A stretch of 64,000 bases of DNA from CAWCUU01 sp963798855 (GCA_963798855.1 CAWCUU010000001.1:1736001-1800000); one strand, 5' to 3'. Counted from the stretch's first letter, positions 35,128 through 44,902 are shown. The notes: generated by a model from the letters alone, not told the origin. Translations and numbers: made by a program.

Positions 35128-36530
35128 GCCTCCCCCAGCACTCGCTCGATCGCAGTGGCCACTCCGATCAGCTGCTCATCCCGGCCCGGTCCGGCCATGA
35201 GCTGCCCGCCCACCGGCAGTCCGTCGCTGAGACCGACGGGCAGCGACAGCGCGGGCAGCCCCGCCAGATTCGCCGCGACGGTGAACGCATCCGACCGGTA
35301 CATCGCGAGTGGGGATCGGCGGCGCTCGCCGAGCCGGAAGGCCGCCGTCGGGGAAGTCGGCGTCAGCAGGACGTCCACACCGGCATCGAAGACGGCGGCG
35401 AAGTCCCGCCCGATCGCAACCCGCGCGCGCTGCGCCCTCGCGTAGTACCGCTCGTGGTATCCTGCGGAGAGTGCGTAGGTGCCGAGCACGATGCGTCGCT
35501 GCACCTCGGACCCGAAGCCCTGCGTCCTCGTGTCGCGATACACCGAAGCCGCGGACCGGGCGTGCGGCGCGCGCCGGCCGTAGCGCACGCCATCGAAGCG
35601 GGCCAGGTTCGAAGCGGCCTCCGCAGCGGCCAGGACACAGTAGGCCGGAACCGCGAGCGCCGTGTGCGGTAGCGAGACGTCGCGTAGCTCCGCCCCCGCG
35701 GCGTGGGCTCGCTCGACGGCCCGCCGGAAGCAGCGGAGCACCCCGGCGTCCAGGCTATCCGGCAGGTACTCGCGCGGCACGCCGATCACGACGCGCTCCA
35801 GATCGCGCTCCGCGGCGCGGTCGAGGTCGAGCGGCTCGCCGAGTGCCGTCGAGTCCAGAGGATCGGGACCCGCGATCGCTGCGAGCACCCGCGCCGCCTC
35901 CGGCACGCTGCGGCCGAACGTCCCGACCTGATCGAGCGACGAAGCGAACGCGACCAGGCCGTAGCGGCTCACCCGACCATAGGTCGGCTTTATCCCGACC
36001 ACGCCGCACAGCGCCGCCGGCTGGCGTACGGATCCGCCGGTATCGGAGCCGAGCGCGACATCCACCAGACCGGCCGCAACCGCCGCCGCCGAGCCACCCG
36101 AAGAGCCACCGGGCACCCGGCCGGTGTCGTGTGGATTCAGGGTCGGGCCGAACGCCGAATTCTCGGTGGACGAGCCCATCCCGAACTCGTCCAGGTTCGT
36201 CTTCCCGATCACGGCCGCGCCGGCCTCGCGCAGCCGGCGCACGGCCGTGGCCTCGAAGGGGGAGCGGTAGTTCTCCAGCAGGCGGGATGCGCAGGTCGTC
36301 GGTGTGCCGAGGGTGCAGAGGTTGTCCTTCGCGGCGGCCGTCAGCCCCGCGAGAGGCATCGCGGCCCGAGCGGCGTCACACAGCGCGTCGATACGGGCGG
36401 CGTCCTCCCGCGCGCCGGTCGCGTCCACGGCCAGGAACGCGTTCAGATCGGCCCTGGCCGCGATCGCCGCGAGAGAGCGCTCGACCGCTTCGCGGCACCC
36501 GGCCGGCTGCTCTCGCCGACCGGACCTCAC
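35124..36530 (-). CDS. gatA: Asp-tRNA(Asn)/Glu-tRNA(Gln) amidotransferase subunit A
   Basis: Amidase-signature subunit that releases ammonia from glutamine or asparagine. 468 residues from GTG 36530, which overlaps the gatC stop by four bases. Ser-cisSer-Lys residues are in AAKDNLCTLG, and PGGSSGGSAAAVAAG plus SDTGGSVRQPA. A longer frame to 36599 runs back into gatC and is rejected. Confidence 0.97.
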   Translation of the reverse strand: MRSGRREQPAGCREAVERSLAAIAARADLNAFLAVDATGAREDAARIDALCDAARAAMPLAGLTAAAKDNLCTLGTPTTCASRLLENYRSPFEATAVRRLREAGAAVIGKTNLDEFGMGSSTENSAFGPTLNPHDTGRVPGGSSGGSAAAVAAGLVDVALGSDTGGSVRQPAALCGVVGIKPTYGRVSRYGLVAFASSLDQVGTFGRSVPEAARVLAAIAGPDPLDSTALGEPLDLDRAAERDLERVVIGVPREYLPDSLDAGVLRCFRRAVERAHAAGAELRDVSLPHTALAVPAYCVLAAAEAASNLARFDGVRYGRRAPHARSAASVYRDTRTQGFGSEVQRRIVLGTYALSAGYHERYYARAQRARVAIGRDFAAVFDAGVDVLLTPTSPTAAFRLGERRRSPLAMYRSDAFTVAANLAGLPALSLPVGLSDGLPVGGQLMAGPGRDEQLIGVATAIERVLGEA

Positions 36531-36835
36531 GTGCCCTCCGGCTCCTGGGGCGCGTCGAGTGCCGCGAGCCGGGGAAGCAGGAAGAAGCCCTCGCGCCATT
36601 CCGGCGCCAGCTCCGCGATGGGCCGCTGCAGCGGATCGGACGCGACGACGTCTTCGCGGAGCGGCGCCCGCCGCACCTCCGGCTCCGCCATCTCCTCCAG
36701 AGAGGTGGCCTCGAGCGCATCGACATACCCGAGGATCTCGTTCAGCTCTGATGCCAGCCGCGCCATGTCCGCCTCCGCGAGATCGAGGCGTGCCAGCGCA
36801 GCGATACGCTGCACCTCCTCACGGCTCACGGCCAT
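36527..36835 (-). CDS. gatC: Asp-tRNA(Asn)/Glu-tRNA(Gln) amidotransferase subunit C
   Basis: Small clamp subunit that holds GatA and GatB together. 102 residues, normal size, with the usual start MAVSREEVQRIAALARLDLAE, the EILGYVDALEATS core and LREDVVASDP. It is the first gat gene, four bases after uvrD. Confidence 0.95.
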   Translation of the reverse strand: MAVSREEVQRIAALARLDLAEADMARLASELNEILGYVDALEATSLEEMAEPEVRRAPLREDVVASDPLQRPIAELAPEWREGFFLLPRLAALDAPQEPEGT

Positions 36836-36839
36836 GCCG

Positions 36840-39143
36840 CTACAGCTCCTTCTGCAGGTTCGCGAACCGGACCATCACCTTCTTGCGACCGACACTCTCG
36901 AACTCGATCGTCGCCTTCAGGTCCTTGCCGAAGCCGGACAGCTCCCGGATCGTGCCGCGCCCGAACTGCGGGTGGCGCACCTTCTCTCCCTTCACGAAAC
37001 GCGGGAAGTCCTGGGCGTCGCTGTAGTCGATCACCAGGCCCGTCGGCTCGTCCGGGGACTCGAACGGCAAGCGGGGCCGCCCCCCGCCGCCGGTCGATGC
37101 CCCGCGACGCCGCCCGTATCGGCCCTCCCCTGGCTCCCCGCCCCAGCGCGACCCGACCCCCCGCAGCCGCCGCACCGCCGGAGTGACGCGCTCCTCCACG
37201 TGCCCTTCCGGGATGGAGCGGAGGAACGCTGAAGGGATGCACGCGTTCACCTCCCCCATTCGCCGACGCAGCCGGGCGTGCAGCAGGTAGAGCTTCTGCT
37301 TGGCCCGAGTGATTCCGACGTAGAAAAGCCGTCGCTCCTCCTCCAGCTCCTCCGGCTCGTCGTACGCGCGAGCGAGCGGGAACAGCCCGTCCTCCAGCCC
37401 GCAGATGAAGACGTAGGAGAACTCCAGCCCTTTCGCGTTGTGCAGCGTCATCAGCGTCACTGCGTCGGCGTCCGGGTCGTGGCGGTCCACGTCCGTGATG
37501 AGTGCCACCTTCTGAAGGAACAGGTCGAGCGCCGTGGACTGCTCGGGCGCCTCCTCGTCTTCCAGCTCGCCGCGTTCGAGCCGCGCGTCGAAGTCGGCGG
37601 CGCCGGCGACGAGCTCCCGCACGTTGTCGATGCGATCCTCGCCCTCGGGCCCCTCGGCCTCCAGCGCCTCGAGGATCCCGGCGTCCACCACCAGCTTCTC
37701 GAGCAGATCTCCCACGCCGATGTGCGGCGCGAGCCCGCGAAAGCGCTCGATCATCTCCGCGAAGGCGACCACGGCGGCCGCGCCCGCGCTCGGCAGCGCA
37801 TCGCACTCGCGGGCTCTGAGCGCGGCCTGTAGCGGCGTGATCCCCACCTCGCCCGCCCAGGCGAAAAGCCGCGCCCGCGTCGCATCGCCGATGCCGCGGC
37901 GCGGATAATTGACGATCCGGTCCATCGCGCCGGCATCGGCCGGATTGGAGATCAGTCGGAGGTAGGCGAGAACGTCCATGATCTCGCGCCGCTCGTAGAA
38001 TCGCGTGCCGCCCACGATCTGGTACGGCAGGTCGCGCCCGCGGAACGCTTCCTCGAACGCGCGCGACTGCGCGTTCGTCCGGTAGAGCGCGACGAAGTCT
38101 CGCAGCCCGAGCTCCGGCTGGAGCGAGCGTCGCCCCGCGATCTCCTCGGCGACCCAGTCCGCCTCGTCCCGCTCGTCCGACGCCTCGACGAGCGCGACAC
38201 GCTCCCCTATCCCGGCTTCCGTGCGCAACGTCTTGCCCTTTCGGCGCACGTTCTCCGCGATGACCTCGTTCGCGACTTCGAGGATGCGGGCGGAGGAGCG
38301 ATAATTCTGCTCCAGACGGACCACGCGAGCGGCCGGGAAGTCCTTTTCGAAGTCGAGGATGTTGCGGATGTCGGCACCCCGCCAGCCGTAGATCGACTGG
38401 TCGTCATCCCCGACCACCATCAGGTTCTCGTGACCGCGGGCCAGCAGCTCGAGGAATCGGTACTGCGCGCGGTTCGTGTCCTGGTATTCGTCCACGAGCA
38501 GAAAGCGGAACCGGTCCTGGTAGTGCTCCAGCACGTCCGCCTGCGTGACGAAAAGCTCGACCGGTCGCACCAGCAGATCATCGAAGTCGAACGCGTTCTG
38601 CTCCTTCAGCGCGGCGTCGTAGCGCGGATATACGTCCGCCACGACCCGGCCGAACGGGTCGCCGGGCACGCCGGCGTACTCCTCGGGAGGCACCAGCTGG
38701 TTCTTCGACGCGGAGATCGACGCGTGCACCGCCTTCGGGTGCCAGCGCTTGGTCGAAAGGTTCAGCGCCTCCAGCACGCGCTTCACCTCGCGCAGCTGCT
38801 GATCGGCGTCGTAGATGGAGAAGTTCGGCGCCCAGCCGAGCCGGCCCGCGTGCCTGCGAAGCATCCGCGCGCCGAGCGAGTGGAAGGTGCCGATCCACAT
38901 TCCGGCGGGCTCCCCGCCCAGCAGCCGCCGCACGCGCTCTCGCATCTCCGCAGCGGCCTTGTTCGTGAACGTGACGGCGAAGATGCAGGATGGGTCCACC
39001 CCGTGCTCCTGCACGAGGTGCGCGATGCGGGTCGTCAGCACGCGCGTCTTCCCCGATCCCGCACCCGCGAGCACCAGGATCGGGCCGTGTACGTGCTCGA
39101 CGGCCGCCCGCTGCTCGGGGTTCAGTGCTTCCAACGACTTCAC
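36840..39143 (-). CDS. uvrD: UvrD/PcrA-type superfamily 1 DNA helicase
   Basis: ATP-dependent 3'-5' helicase for nucleotide-excision and mismatch repair. About 767 residues from GTG 39143 (VKSLEALNPEQRAAVEH). Walker A AGAGSGKTRVL, motif II DEYQDTN, motif III GDDDQSIYGWRGA, motif V LMTLHNAKGLEF are seen in order. The C-terminus has a Tudor-like tail (VRHPQFGRGTIRELSG), as in PcrA. A longer frame upstream enters serS and is rejected. Confidence 0.95.
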   Translation of the reverse strand: MKSLEALNPEQRAAVEHVHGPILVLAGAGSGKTRVLTTRIAHLVQEHGVDPSCIFAVTFTNKAAAEMRERVRRLLGGEPAGMWIGTFHSLGARMLRRHAGRLGWAPNFSIYDADQQLREVKRVLEALNLSTKRWHPKAVHASISASKNQLVPPEEYAGVPGDPFGRVVADVYPRYDAALKEQNAFDFDDLLVRPVELFVTQADVLEHYQDRFRFLLVDEYQDTNRAQYRFLELLARGHENLMVVGDDDQSIYGWRGADIRNILDFEKDFPAARVVRLEQNYRSSARILEVANEVIAENVRRKGKTLRTEAGIGERVALVEASDERDEADWVAEEIAGRRSLQPELGLRDFVALYRTNAQSRAFEEAFRGRDLPYQIVGGTRFYERREIMDVLAYLRLISNPADAGAMDRIVNYPRRGIGDATRARLFAWAGEVGITPLQAALRARECDALPSAGAAAVVAFAEMIERFRGLAPHIGVGDLLEKLVVDAGILEALEAEGPEGEDRIDNVRELVAGAADFDARLERGELEDEEAPEQSTALDLFLQKVALITDVDRHDPDADAVTLMTLHNAKGLEFSYVFICGLEDGLFPLARAYDEPEELEEERRLFYVGITRAKQKLYLLHARLRRRMGEVNACIPSAFLRSIPEGHVEERVTPAVRRLRGVGSRWGGEPGEGRYGRRRGASTGGGGRPRLPFESPDEPTGLVIDYSDAQDFPRFVKGEKVRHPQFGRGTIRELSGFGKDLKATIEFESVGRKKVMVRFANLQKEL

Positions 39144-39162
39144 TTTACCTGTCCCGGAGAGT

Positions 39163-40443
39163 TCAATCGATACGGGTGCGGGCGACGTACGGTGCCAGCG
39201 CCTCCGGCAGTTGCACGCTGCCATCCTTCTTCTGGTAGGTCTCGAGCAGCGCGATCACCGTCCGCGGCAGCGCGAGCGCCGAGCCGTTCAGCGTGTGCAC
39301 GAACTCCGGCTTCGCGCCGGGCTCGGGCCGGAACCGGATGTCGGCTCGCCTCGCCTGATAATCCGTGTAGAGAGAGCAGCTGGAGACTTCCAGCCACCGA
39401 CCGACCCCGGGCGCCCACACCTCGAGGTCGTAGGTCTTGGCGTTCGAAAAGCCGAGGTCTCCGCCCGGAAGCAGGATCACCCGGTAGCGGAGTCCGAGGC
39501 GGCGCAGCACCTCCTCCGCCTGCCCGGTCAACTCCTCCAGCGCAGCGCGCGACGTCTCCGGTCGCTCGAAGCGGACCAGCTCCACCTTGTCGAATTGATG
39601 CAGCCGGATCAGGCCCCGCGTGTCCTTCCCGTGGGCTCCTGCCTCGCGCCGGAAACAGGGGGTGTAAGCGACGTGACGGATCGGAAGCGACTCGCCCGCG
39701 AGGATCTCGCCCGCGTAGAGGTTCGTGACCGGCAGCTCCGCCGTCGGGACGAGGAAGAAGCCGTCTGCGGGCACCTCGTACATGTCGTCGGCGAACTTCG
39801 GCAGGTGCCCGGTTCCGGTCGCCGCGGTGTGGTTCACCATGAACGGCGGCCATGTCTCCGCGTATCCGTGCTCGGCCGCGTGCAGGTCCATCATGAAGTT
39901 GATTAGCCCGCGCTCGAGCCGCGCACCATCCCGGACGAACAGAGGAAAGCCGGATCCCGCCACCTTCGCGCCCCGCGGCAGATCCAGGATTCCGAGCCGC
40001 TCGCCGAGCTCCCAGTGCGGGATCGGGTCGAAGTCGAAGACCGGCTCGTCGCCCCACTCCCGGATCACCTCCGCATCGCCCTCCCCTCCCGGCGGCACCT
40101 CCGGCTCCGGCAGGTTCGGGATCTGCAGCAGCAGCGAGCGGAGCTCCGCCTCGGCGGCCGACAGCCGCGCGTCCCGTTGGGAGATGCGGTCGACCACCTC
40201 CCTCATCTGCACGATCAGCGCTTCCGCCTCTTCGTGCCGGCCCGCCTTCTTCAGCTCGCCCACGCGGGGCGAGGCCGCGTTGCGCTCCGCCTTGAGGGCG
40301 TCCACGTCGCGGATCAGCGCGCGACGCTCCGAGTCGATCTCGACAACGCGGTCCACCAGCCCCAGCACGTCCGCGTCGCCGCGGATGCGCAGGCGCTCGC
40401 GGACACGATCGGGCTCTTCCCGCACCAGCCTCAGATCGAGCAT
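39163..40443 (-). CDS. serS: seryl-tRNA synthetase
   Basis: Class II synthetase for tRNA-Ser. 426 residues. The N-terminal tRNA-binding coiled coil (MLDLRLVREEPDRVRERLR onward) precedes the catalytic core with motif 2 FRREAGAHGKDTRGLIRLHQF and motif 3 GSALALPRTVIALLE. Located between the lipoprotein gene and uvrD with very short gaps. Confidence 0.97.
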   Translation of the reverse strand: MLDLRLVREEPDRVRERLRIRGDADVLGLVDRVVEIDSERRALIRDVDALKAERNAASPRVGELKKAGRHEEAEALIVQMREVVDRISQRDARLSAAEAELRSLLLQIPNLPEPEVPPGGEGDAEVIREWGDEPVFDFDPIPHWELGERLGILDLPRGAKVAGSGFPLFVRDGARLERGLINFMMDLHAAEHGYAETWPPFMVNHTAATGTGHLPKFADDMYEVPADGFFLVPTAELPVTNLYAGEILAGESLPIRHVAYTPCFRREAGAHGKDTRGLIRLHQFDKVELVRFERPETSRAALEELTGQAEEVLRRLGLRYRVILLPGGDLGFSNAKTYDLEVWAPGVGRWLEVSSCSLYTDYQARRADIRFRPEPGAKPEFVHTLNGSALALPRTVIALLETYQKKDGSVQLPEALAPYVARTRID

Positions 40444-40449
40444 CCCCGA

Positions 40450-41013
40450 CTACTTCGATTGGAAGGTGGGATCGTTGCAGTTCGGGTTCGCGACGAAGCG
40501 GAATTCGAACGTGCCGGCGTCGACATCCGTCGCCAGCGCCTCCATCTTCGCGTAGTACGTGCACGACCCGTACAGGGTGGCGAGGCGACGGGTCCGCACT
40601 ACGTAGACGGCGCCGTCCTCGATCGGGACGACCGTCGAGTCGTTGTAGACGATCGAGCCCGTCGCGTTCGGCACCGTCAGCAGCGCGTCGAAGGTCGTGT
40701 TCGGAACCCGCGCGATGGCCGACGATGCGCCCGCGCCGGCGATCGCGCCGGGAGGAATCATGCCGAGGGCGCTTCCATCGTCGGTGACGGCGATGTCCCA
40801 GTTGCCGTTCTCACCGGGACGCTCGATGACCACGCGCCTGCGGTTGGTCGTGAAGTCGAAGCCGGACGGCTTGCCGATGAGGTCGGCCCGACCGGCGGAC
40901 CAGAGCTCGACCGTGTCCGGTGCCGTGTTCCACGGCTGCGGGCCGAGCGGATCGTTGCAGCCCGCCACGGCCACGACGGCCGCGAACAGGCCGAGAATGC
41001 CAAGAATGCGCAC
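40450..41013 (-). CDS. predicted lipoprotein of unknown function
   Basis: 187 residues. A type II signal peptide ends in the lipobox VAVAGC (Cys19), so the mature protein is lipid-anchored. The rest is beta-rich with a second Cys pair region (GSCTYYAKM and NPNCNDPTF). No family is recognised. First gene of a possible operon with serS and uvrD, under the promoter at 41062-41090. Confidence 0.75.
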   Translation of the reverse strand: MRILGILGLFAAVVAVAGCNDPLGPQPWNTAPDTVELWSAGRADLIGKPSGFDFTTNRRRVVIERPGENGNWDIAVTDDGSALGMIPPGAIAGAGASSAIARVPNTTFDALLTVPNATGSIVYNDSTVVPIEDGAVYVVRTRRLATLYGSCTYYAKMEALATDVDAGTFEFRFVANPNCNDPTFQSK

Positions 41014-41061
41014 GAAAACTCCGCGATCGTGAAGGGGTTCGCCGCCTCGCCGAGGCGGCGT

Positions 41062-41090
41062 AGCTTAGGCTCGCTCCGCGGTCGTGTCAA
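41062..41090 (-). promoter_or_regulatory. promoter of the lipoprotein-serS-uvrD-gat unit
   Basis: On the minus strand TTGACA (41085-41090) is followed after 17 bases by TAAGCT (41062-41067). About 50 bases downstream lies the ATG at 41013. Divergent with the promoter at 41114-41142. Confidence 0.75.
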
Positions 41091-41113
41091 GCGACCGAAC
41101 TCGGCACCAGCGC

Positions 41114-41142
41114 TTGACTTTGCACGTCACCGCATCTAACGT
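41114..41142 (+). promoter_or_regulatory. promoter of the receiver-manC-GlmU-like unit
   Basis: TTGACT (41114-41119), 17 bases, TAACGT (41137-41142). The receiver gene starts at 41215, giving a leader of about 65 bases. Confidence 0.7.
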
Positions 41143-41214
41143 CCCGGCACCGTCGCGAAGCTCTCGGCCGCCCGTGCCGGCCGGCCCCGGAACTCGACTC
41201 TCATCAGGCGGTCG

Positions 41215-41601
41215 ATGCCCCCTCCAGGCCAGGCTCATCAAGTCCTCGTGGTCGACGACGAACCCTACATTGCCCGGATCATCCAGCTCAAGCTCGAGAC
41301 GGGTCCGTACCGTGTCGAGCTGGTCGAAGATGGGCGTACCGCGCTCGAGCGCCTGCGTTCCAACGCCGAGATCGATCTCATCCTGCTCGACATCATGATG
41401 CCGCACATGAGCGGCCTGGAGGTGCTCGCCGAGCTGCGCGAGCTGCCCCACCGCCGTCAGACGCCCGTCATCGTGCTCACCGCCAAGGGCCAGGAGGCGG
41501 ACCGCGAGCGTGCCACGGCGTTGGGAGCCACGGACTTCCTGACCAAGCCGTTCAGCCCGAAGAAGCTTCTCGCCCGCATCGATGAAATCTTCCGCGCCTG
41601 A
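41215..41601 (+). CDS. stand-alone response-regulator receiver protein
   Basis: 128 residues, receiver domain only, without a DNA-binding output. Acidic pocket in VLVVDDEPYIA, phosphoacceptor Asp in LILLDIMMPHMSG, Thr in VIVLTAKG and Lys in FLTKPFSPKKL. It probably acts by protein-protein contact. The cognate kinase is not in the window. It overlaps manC by 20 bases. Confidence 0.9.
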   Translation: MPPPGQAHQVLVVDDEPYIARIIQLKLETGPYRVELVEDGRTALERLRSNAEIDLILLDIMMPHMSGLEVLAELRELPHRRQTPVIVLTAKGQEADRERATALGATDFLTKPFSPKKLLARIDEIFRA

Positions 41602-42649
41602 CTCGCCGCTCTGGGCCGTCATCCTGGCCGGTGGCGTGGGCTCGCGGTTCTGGCCCGTTTCTACCCCGTCGCGACCCAAGCAGGTCCTGCCACTCGCCGG
41701 GCGGGATGCGCTCATCGCCGAGACGGTCGAGCGTATCCGGCCAATCGTACCCGCCGAGCGACTCCGTCTCCTCGCAGGCCAGCACCTGGCCGAGCCGCTC
41801 CGCGAGGCGCTGCCCGGCTTCGACCCGGACCAGCTGTGGGTCGAGCCCGCTGCTCGCGGCACCGCGCCCGTGCTGATCTGGGCCGCCTGGCGCATCGCAC
41901 GCGAGACACCGGACGCGGTCATGATCTCCCTCCACTCCGACCACGCGATCCGGCCCGCCGAGGCGTTCCGCGCGCTCATGACGAGAGTCGCCGCCCTCGC
42001 CGCGACCGAGGATCGCCTGTTCACGATCGGTGTCGAGCCGAGTCGCCCCGAAACCGGCTACGGCTACATCCGAACCGGCCCCGCGATCGACGGACAGGAA
42101 GACGTGCTCGAGGTACGTGAGTTCGTCGAGAAGCCGGATCTCGATACGGCCCGCAAGTACCTGCTGCGCGGCGGGTATGTCTGGAACTCCGGCCTCTTCA
42201 TCTGGCGCGTGGCGACCTTCCTCGATGAGGTCCGCGCGCACGCGCCGGATCTCGCAGACCTTCTGCCGCTGCTCGAGCGGGGGGACGAGGACGGCTTCTT
42301 CGCCGCGGCGCCGACGATCTCGGTGGACGAGGCGATCCTCGAGCGCAGCGAGCGCGTCGCCGTCGCCCGCGCGTCCTTCGAGTGGGACGACGTGGGAACC
42401 TGGGACGCGGTCGGCCGCACTCGCGAGACGGACGCGGACGGCAACGTGGCGGTGGGCGGCGCGCACCTGGTCGAGGCGAAGCGTTGCATCGCCTGGGCCG
42501 AGGACGGCGATATCGTCGTCTTCGGAGCCGAGGACCTGGTCGTCGTCCGGACCGGCCGCCTCACGCTGGTGCTGCCGCGCTCCCGCGCCGCGGATCTGAA
42601 GCGCCTCCTGAGCCAGCTGCCCGAGGATCTGCGACAGAGCGGGGAGTGA
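41582..42649 (+). CDS. manC: mannose-1-phosphate guanylyltransferase
   Basis: Makes GDP-mannose from GTP and mannose-1-phosphate for polysaccharide or glycoconjugate synthesis. 355 residues, the short form without the isomerase domain. Nucleotide-binding motif LAGGVGSRFWPVSTPSRPKQ at the start, SLHSDHAI, ETGYGYIR and FVEKPD motifs. ATGA overlap with the next gene. Confidence 0.92.
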   Translation: MKSSAPDSPLWAVILAGGVGSRFWPVSTPSRPKQVLPLAGRDALIAETVERIRPIVPAERLRLLAGQHLAEPLREALPGFDPDQLWVEPAARGTAPVLIWAAWRIARETPDAVMISLHSDHAIRPAEAFRALMTRVAALAATEDRLFTIGVEPSRPETGYGYIRTGPAIDGQEDVLEVREFVEKPDLDTARKYLLRGGYVWNSGLFIWRVATFLDEVRAHAPDLADLLPLLERGDEDGFFAAAPTISVDEAILERSERVAVARASFEWDDVGTWDAVGRTRETDADGNVAVGGAHLVEAKRCIAWAEDGDIVVFGAEDLVVVRTGRLTLVLPRSRAADLKRLLSQLPEDLRQSGE

Positions 42650-43879
42650 TGCCGAAAAAGGCCCTGATCCTCTTCGACGACGATCTCGCGAGGCGCTGGC
42701 TGCCGTTCACGCTGACGCGGCCCGCCGGCGAGCTCCGCTGCGGCGCATCGACCCAGCGGGAGCGCCTCGAGCACTTCTTCGGCGCTCGCGCCGTGGGTCA
42801 CCTGTCGGATCCGCACCTCCGGGGCTTCGACGAGCCGGACGCTCCGCCGGTGCTCGGTCCCGGGGACGTCCCGAAGGCTCGCCACGCTCCTGATCGTCTG
42901 CTCTCGCGCCGTGCCCGAGTGGACGGCCGCTCCGCCCATGGACTCGCCCGCCACGATCCTCATCGATGGCAGGATCTGCGGCTGGAGCCTTCCGCCGGGC
43001 TCGCGGCTGCCCGACGACGCCGAGCTCGCGCGCCCCGAAGCCTCCTCCATTCGCGGCGCCCGCGTAGAGCTGGCGGGACGCTGGCTGACGGAGGTGTGGG
43101 ATCCGATCGCGACGCTGCCGGAACAGGTCGAGGCCGACATCGAGGCGCTCAACGCCGGCGAGGACGTCCGAGAGCTGCCGGCCGGCGTACACCGCCTGGG
43201 CGATCACCGGCTCGTGCTCGGGCGCGACATCGTGATCGACCCCGGCGTCGTATTCGATCTTCGGGAGGGACCGATCCGGATCGGGGATCGGGTCGTCATC
43301 CGGCCCTTCACGCGGATCGTCGGTCCCTCCGTCGTGGATCGGGACAGCACCCTGCTCGGCGGCACGTTCGAGAAGGTGTCGATCGGACCCGTCTCCAAGG
43401 TCCACGGCGAGATCGAGGAGAGCATCGTCCTCGGCTACTCGAACAAGGCACACGACGGCTTCCTCGGTCATTCCTGCGTCGGACGGTGGGTGAACCTCGG
43501 GGCGCTCACCACGAACAGCGACCTGAAGAACAACTACGGCGCGATCCGCATCCACACCCCCACAGGAGAGGTGGACACGCGTCAGAAGAAGCTGGGCTGC
43601 CTGCTCGGCGATCACGTGAAGACGGCGATCGGCACCCTGCTGAACACCGGCACCGTCGTCGGGGCGGGCTCGAACCTCTTCGGCCCTTCCATGCCCCCGA
43701 ATCACGTGTCTCCGTTCACCTGGGGGTCGGCGGCGGACGCCGGCATCTACGACCTCGACCGCTTTCTCGAGACCGCGCGTCGCGTGATGGGCCGTCGCGG
43801 CGTCGATCTCGGAGCCGGCGCGGAGCTCCTGCTCCGCGAAGCGTGGCGGCGCGGGCGCGAGGAGGCGGACGCGGGATGA
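42649..43879 (+). CDS. GlmU-like sugar-nucleotide transferase/acetyltransferase, broken by a 1-base frameshift
   Basis: Begins MPKKALILFDDDLARRWLPFTLTRP, typical of a GlmU-related protein with an unusual N-terminal domain, then a left-handed beta-helix acyltransferase region (VIDPGVVFDL, IGDRVVIRPFTRIVG, YSNKAHDGFLGHS). Near 42865-42875 the frame moves: GDVP in one frame, RLATLLIVCSRAVPEW in the next. One extra base would explain it. Whole protein would be about 410 residues. It overlaps manC and the downstream gene by a few bases each, so the sugar-activating genes are coupled. Confidence 0.8.
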
Positions 43880-44697
43880 GGGTCACGGTCCTCGGTAGCG
43901 GAAGCACCGGCAACGCTACGCTGGTCGAGGCCGACGGCGTCCGTATCCTCGTCGACGCGGGCTTCAGCGGCCGCGACCTGGAGCGGCGACTGCGCTCGAT
44001 CGAGGTGGAGCCCGAGACTCTGACCGCCATCGTCGTGACGCACGAGCACGGCGACCACACCCGGGGCATGGGCGTGCTGGCGCGACGCTTCGCTCTGCCC
44101 CTCTACCTGACCGAGAAGACGCGGGTGGCGTGCAGGAGGCTGCTACGGGGCGATGAACGCGTGCACGCCTACAGCGGCATGCGCGCGTTCGAGATCGGAC
44201 CGTTCCGGGTGCAGCCGTTTCTCACCGTTCACGACGCGATCGATCCGATCGCCATCACCGTGAGCCACACCCCGAGCGGGCTGAAGATGGGTGTGGCGAC
44301 TGACCTCGGCCGGCCCACCGCGGCGGTGCGCCACTCCCTTTCCGAGTGCGATCTGCTCGTACTCGAGGCCAACCACGACGAGGCGATGCTATGGGCGGGT
44401 CCGTATCCGTGGTCCGTGAAGCAGCGTATCGCCTCCAGCCACGGGCACCTCTCCAATCGTGCGTCCGCCGAGCTCGCGCGCGAGCTGCTGCACCAGAGAC
44501 TCGCCGGGGTCGTTCTCGCTCATCTCTCGGAGCACTGCAACCACGGCTCGCTGGCCGAGGAGGTGGTGGGGCTTGCCCTGGAAGCGGCCGGATTCCGGGG
44601 CTACCTCACGGTGGCGCCGCAGGAGCGGCCACTCGAGCCCGTTGACGTCGCCGACCTTCGGCGAAGGAGCGGCCCCGAGCAGCTCGCCCTTCTTTAG
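43876..44697 (+). CDS. metallo-beta-lactamase-fold hydrolase (YycJ/WalJ-like)
   Basis: 273 residues. Zinc ligands in VVTHEHGDHTRGMG, then H in LEANHDEAM, and a C-terminal LAHLSEHCNHGS. The opening MRVTVLGSGSTGNATLVEAD is typical of the YycJ-type family, whose members may act as nucleases or in cell-wall coordination. ATG overlaps the previous stop (ATGA). The 3' end runs directly into a repeat array. Confidence 0.88.
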   Translation: MRVTVLGSGSTGNATLVEADGVRILVDAGFSGRDLERRLRSIEVEPETLTAIVVTHEHGDHTRGMGVLARRFALPLYLTEKTRVACRRLLRGDERVHAYSGMRAFEIGPFRVQPFLTVHDAIDPIAITVSHTPSGLKMGVATDLGRPTAAVRHSLSECDLLVLEANHDEAMLWAGPYPWSVKQRIASSHGHLSNRASAELARELLHQRLAGVVLAHLSEHCNHGSLAEEVVGLALEAAGFRGYLTVAPQERPLEPVDVADLRRRSGPEQLALL

Positions 44698-44900
44698 AGG
44701 CAGGCGCCAAGAGCAGGCGCCAAGAGCAGGCGCTATAAGCAGGCGTTAAAAGCAGGCGTTAAAAGCAGGCGTTAAAAGCAGGCGTTAGGAGCAGGCGTCA
44801 AAGACAGGCGTTGACGGCAGGCGCCTCGCAGTCAGCGCCTCACAGTCAGCGCCTCACAGTCAGCGCCTCGCCGTCAACGCCTCGCCGTCAGCGCCTCCGC
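44698..44900. repeat. 13-bp tandem repeat array with an inverted arm, between convergent genes
   Basis: About nine imperfect 13-base units of the form AGGCGNNNNNNGC (for example AGGCGTTAAAAGC three times) from 44702, followed from about 44821 by five 14-base units of the opposite orientation (AGCGCCTCACAGTC type). The two arms can fold into a long imperfect hairpin. It fills the gap between the ends of the metallo-beta-lactamase gene and rseP, so it can act as a bidirectional terminator. Confidence 0.85.
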
Positions 44901-44902
44901 CC

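Noticed and set aside
42382..44697. 771-codon frame fusing parts of manC, GlmU-like and metallo-beta-lactamase regions
   Set aside because: Only its first GlmU-like stretch and its last part are real coding frame; the middle is out of frame because of the break near 42870.
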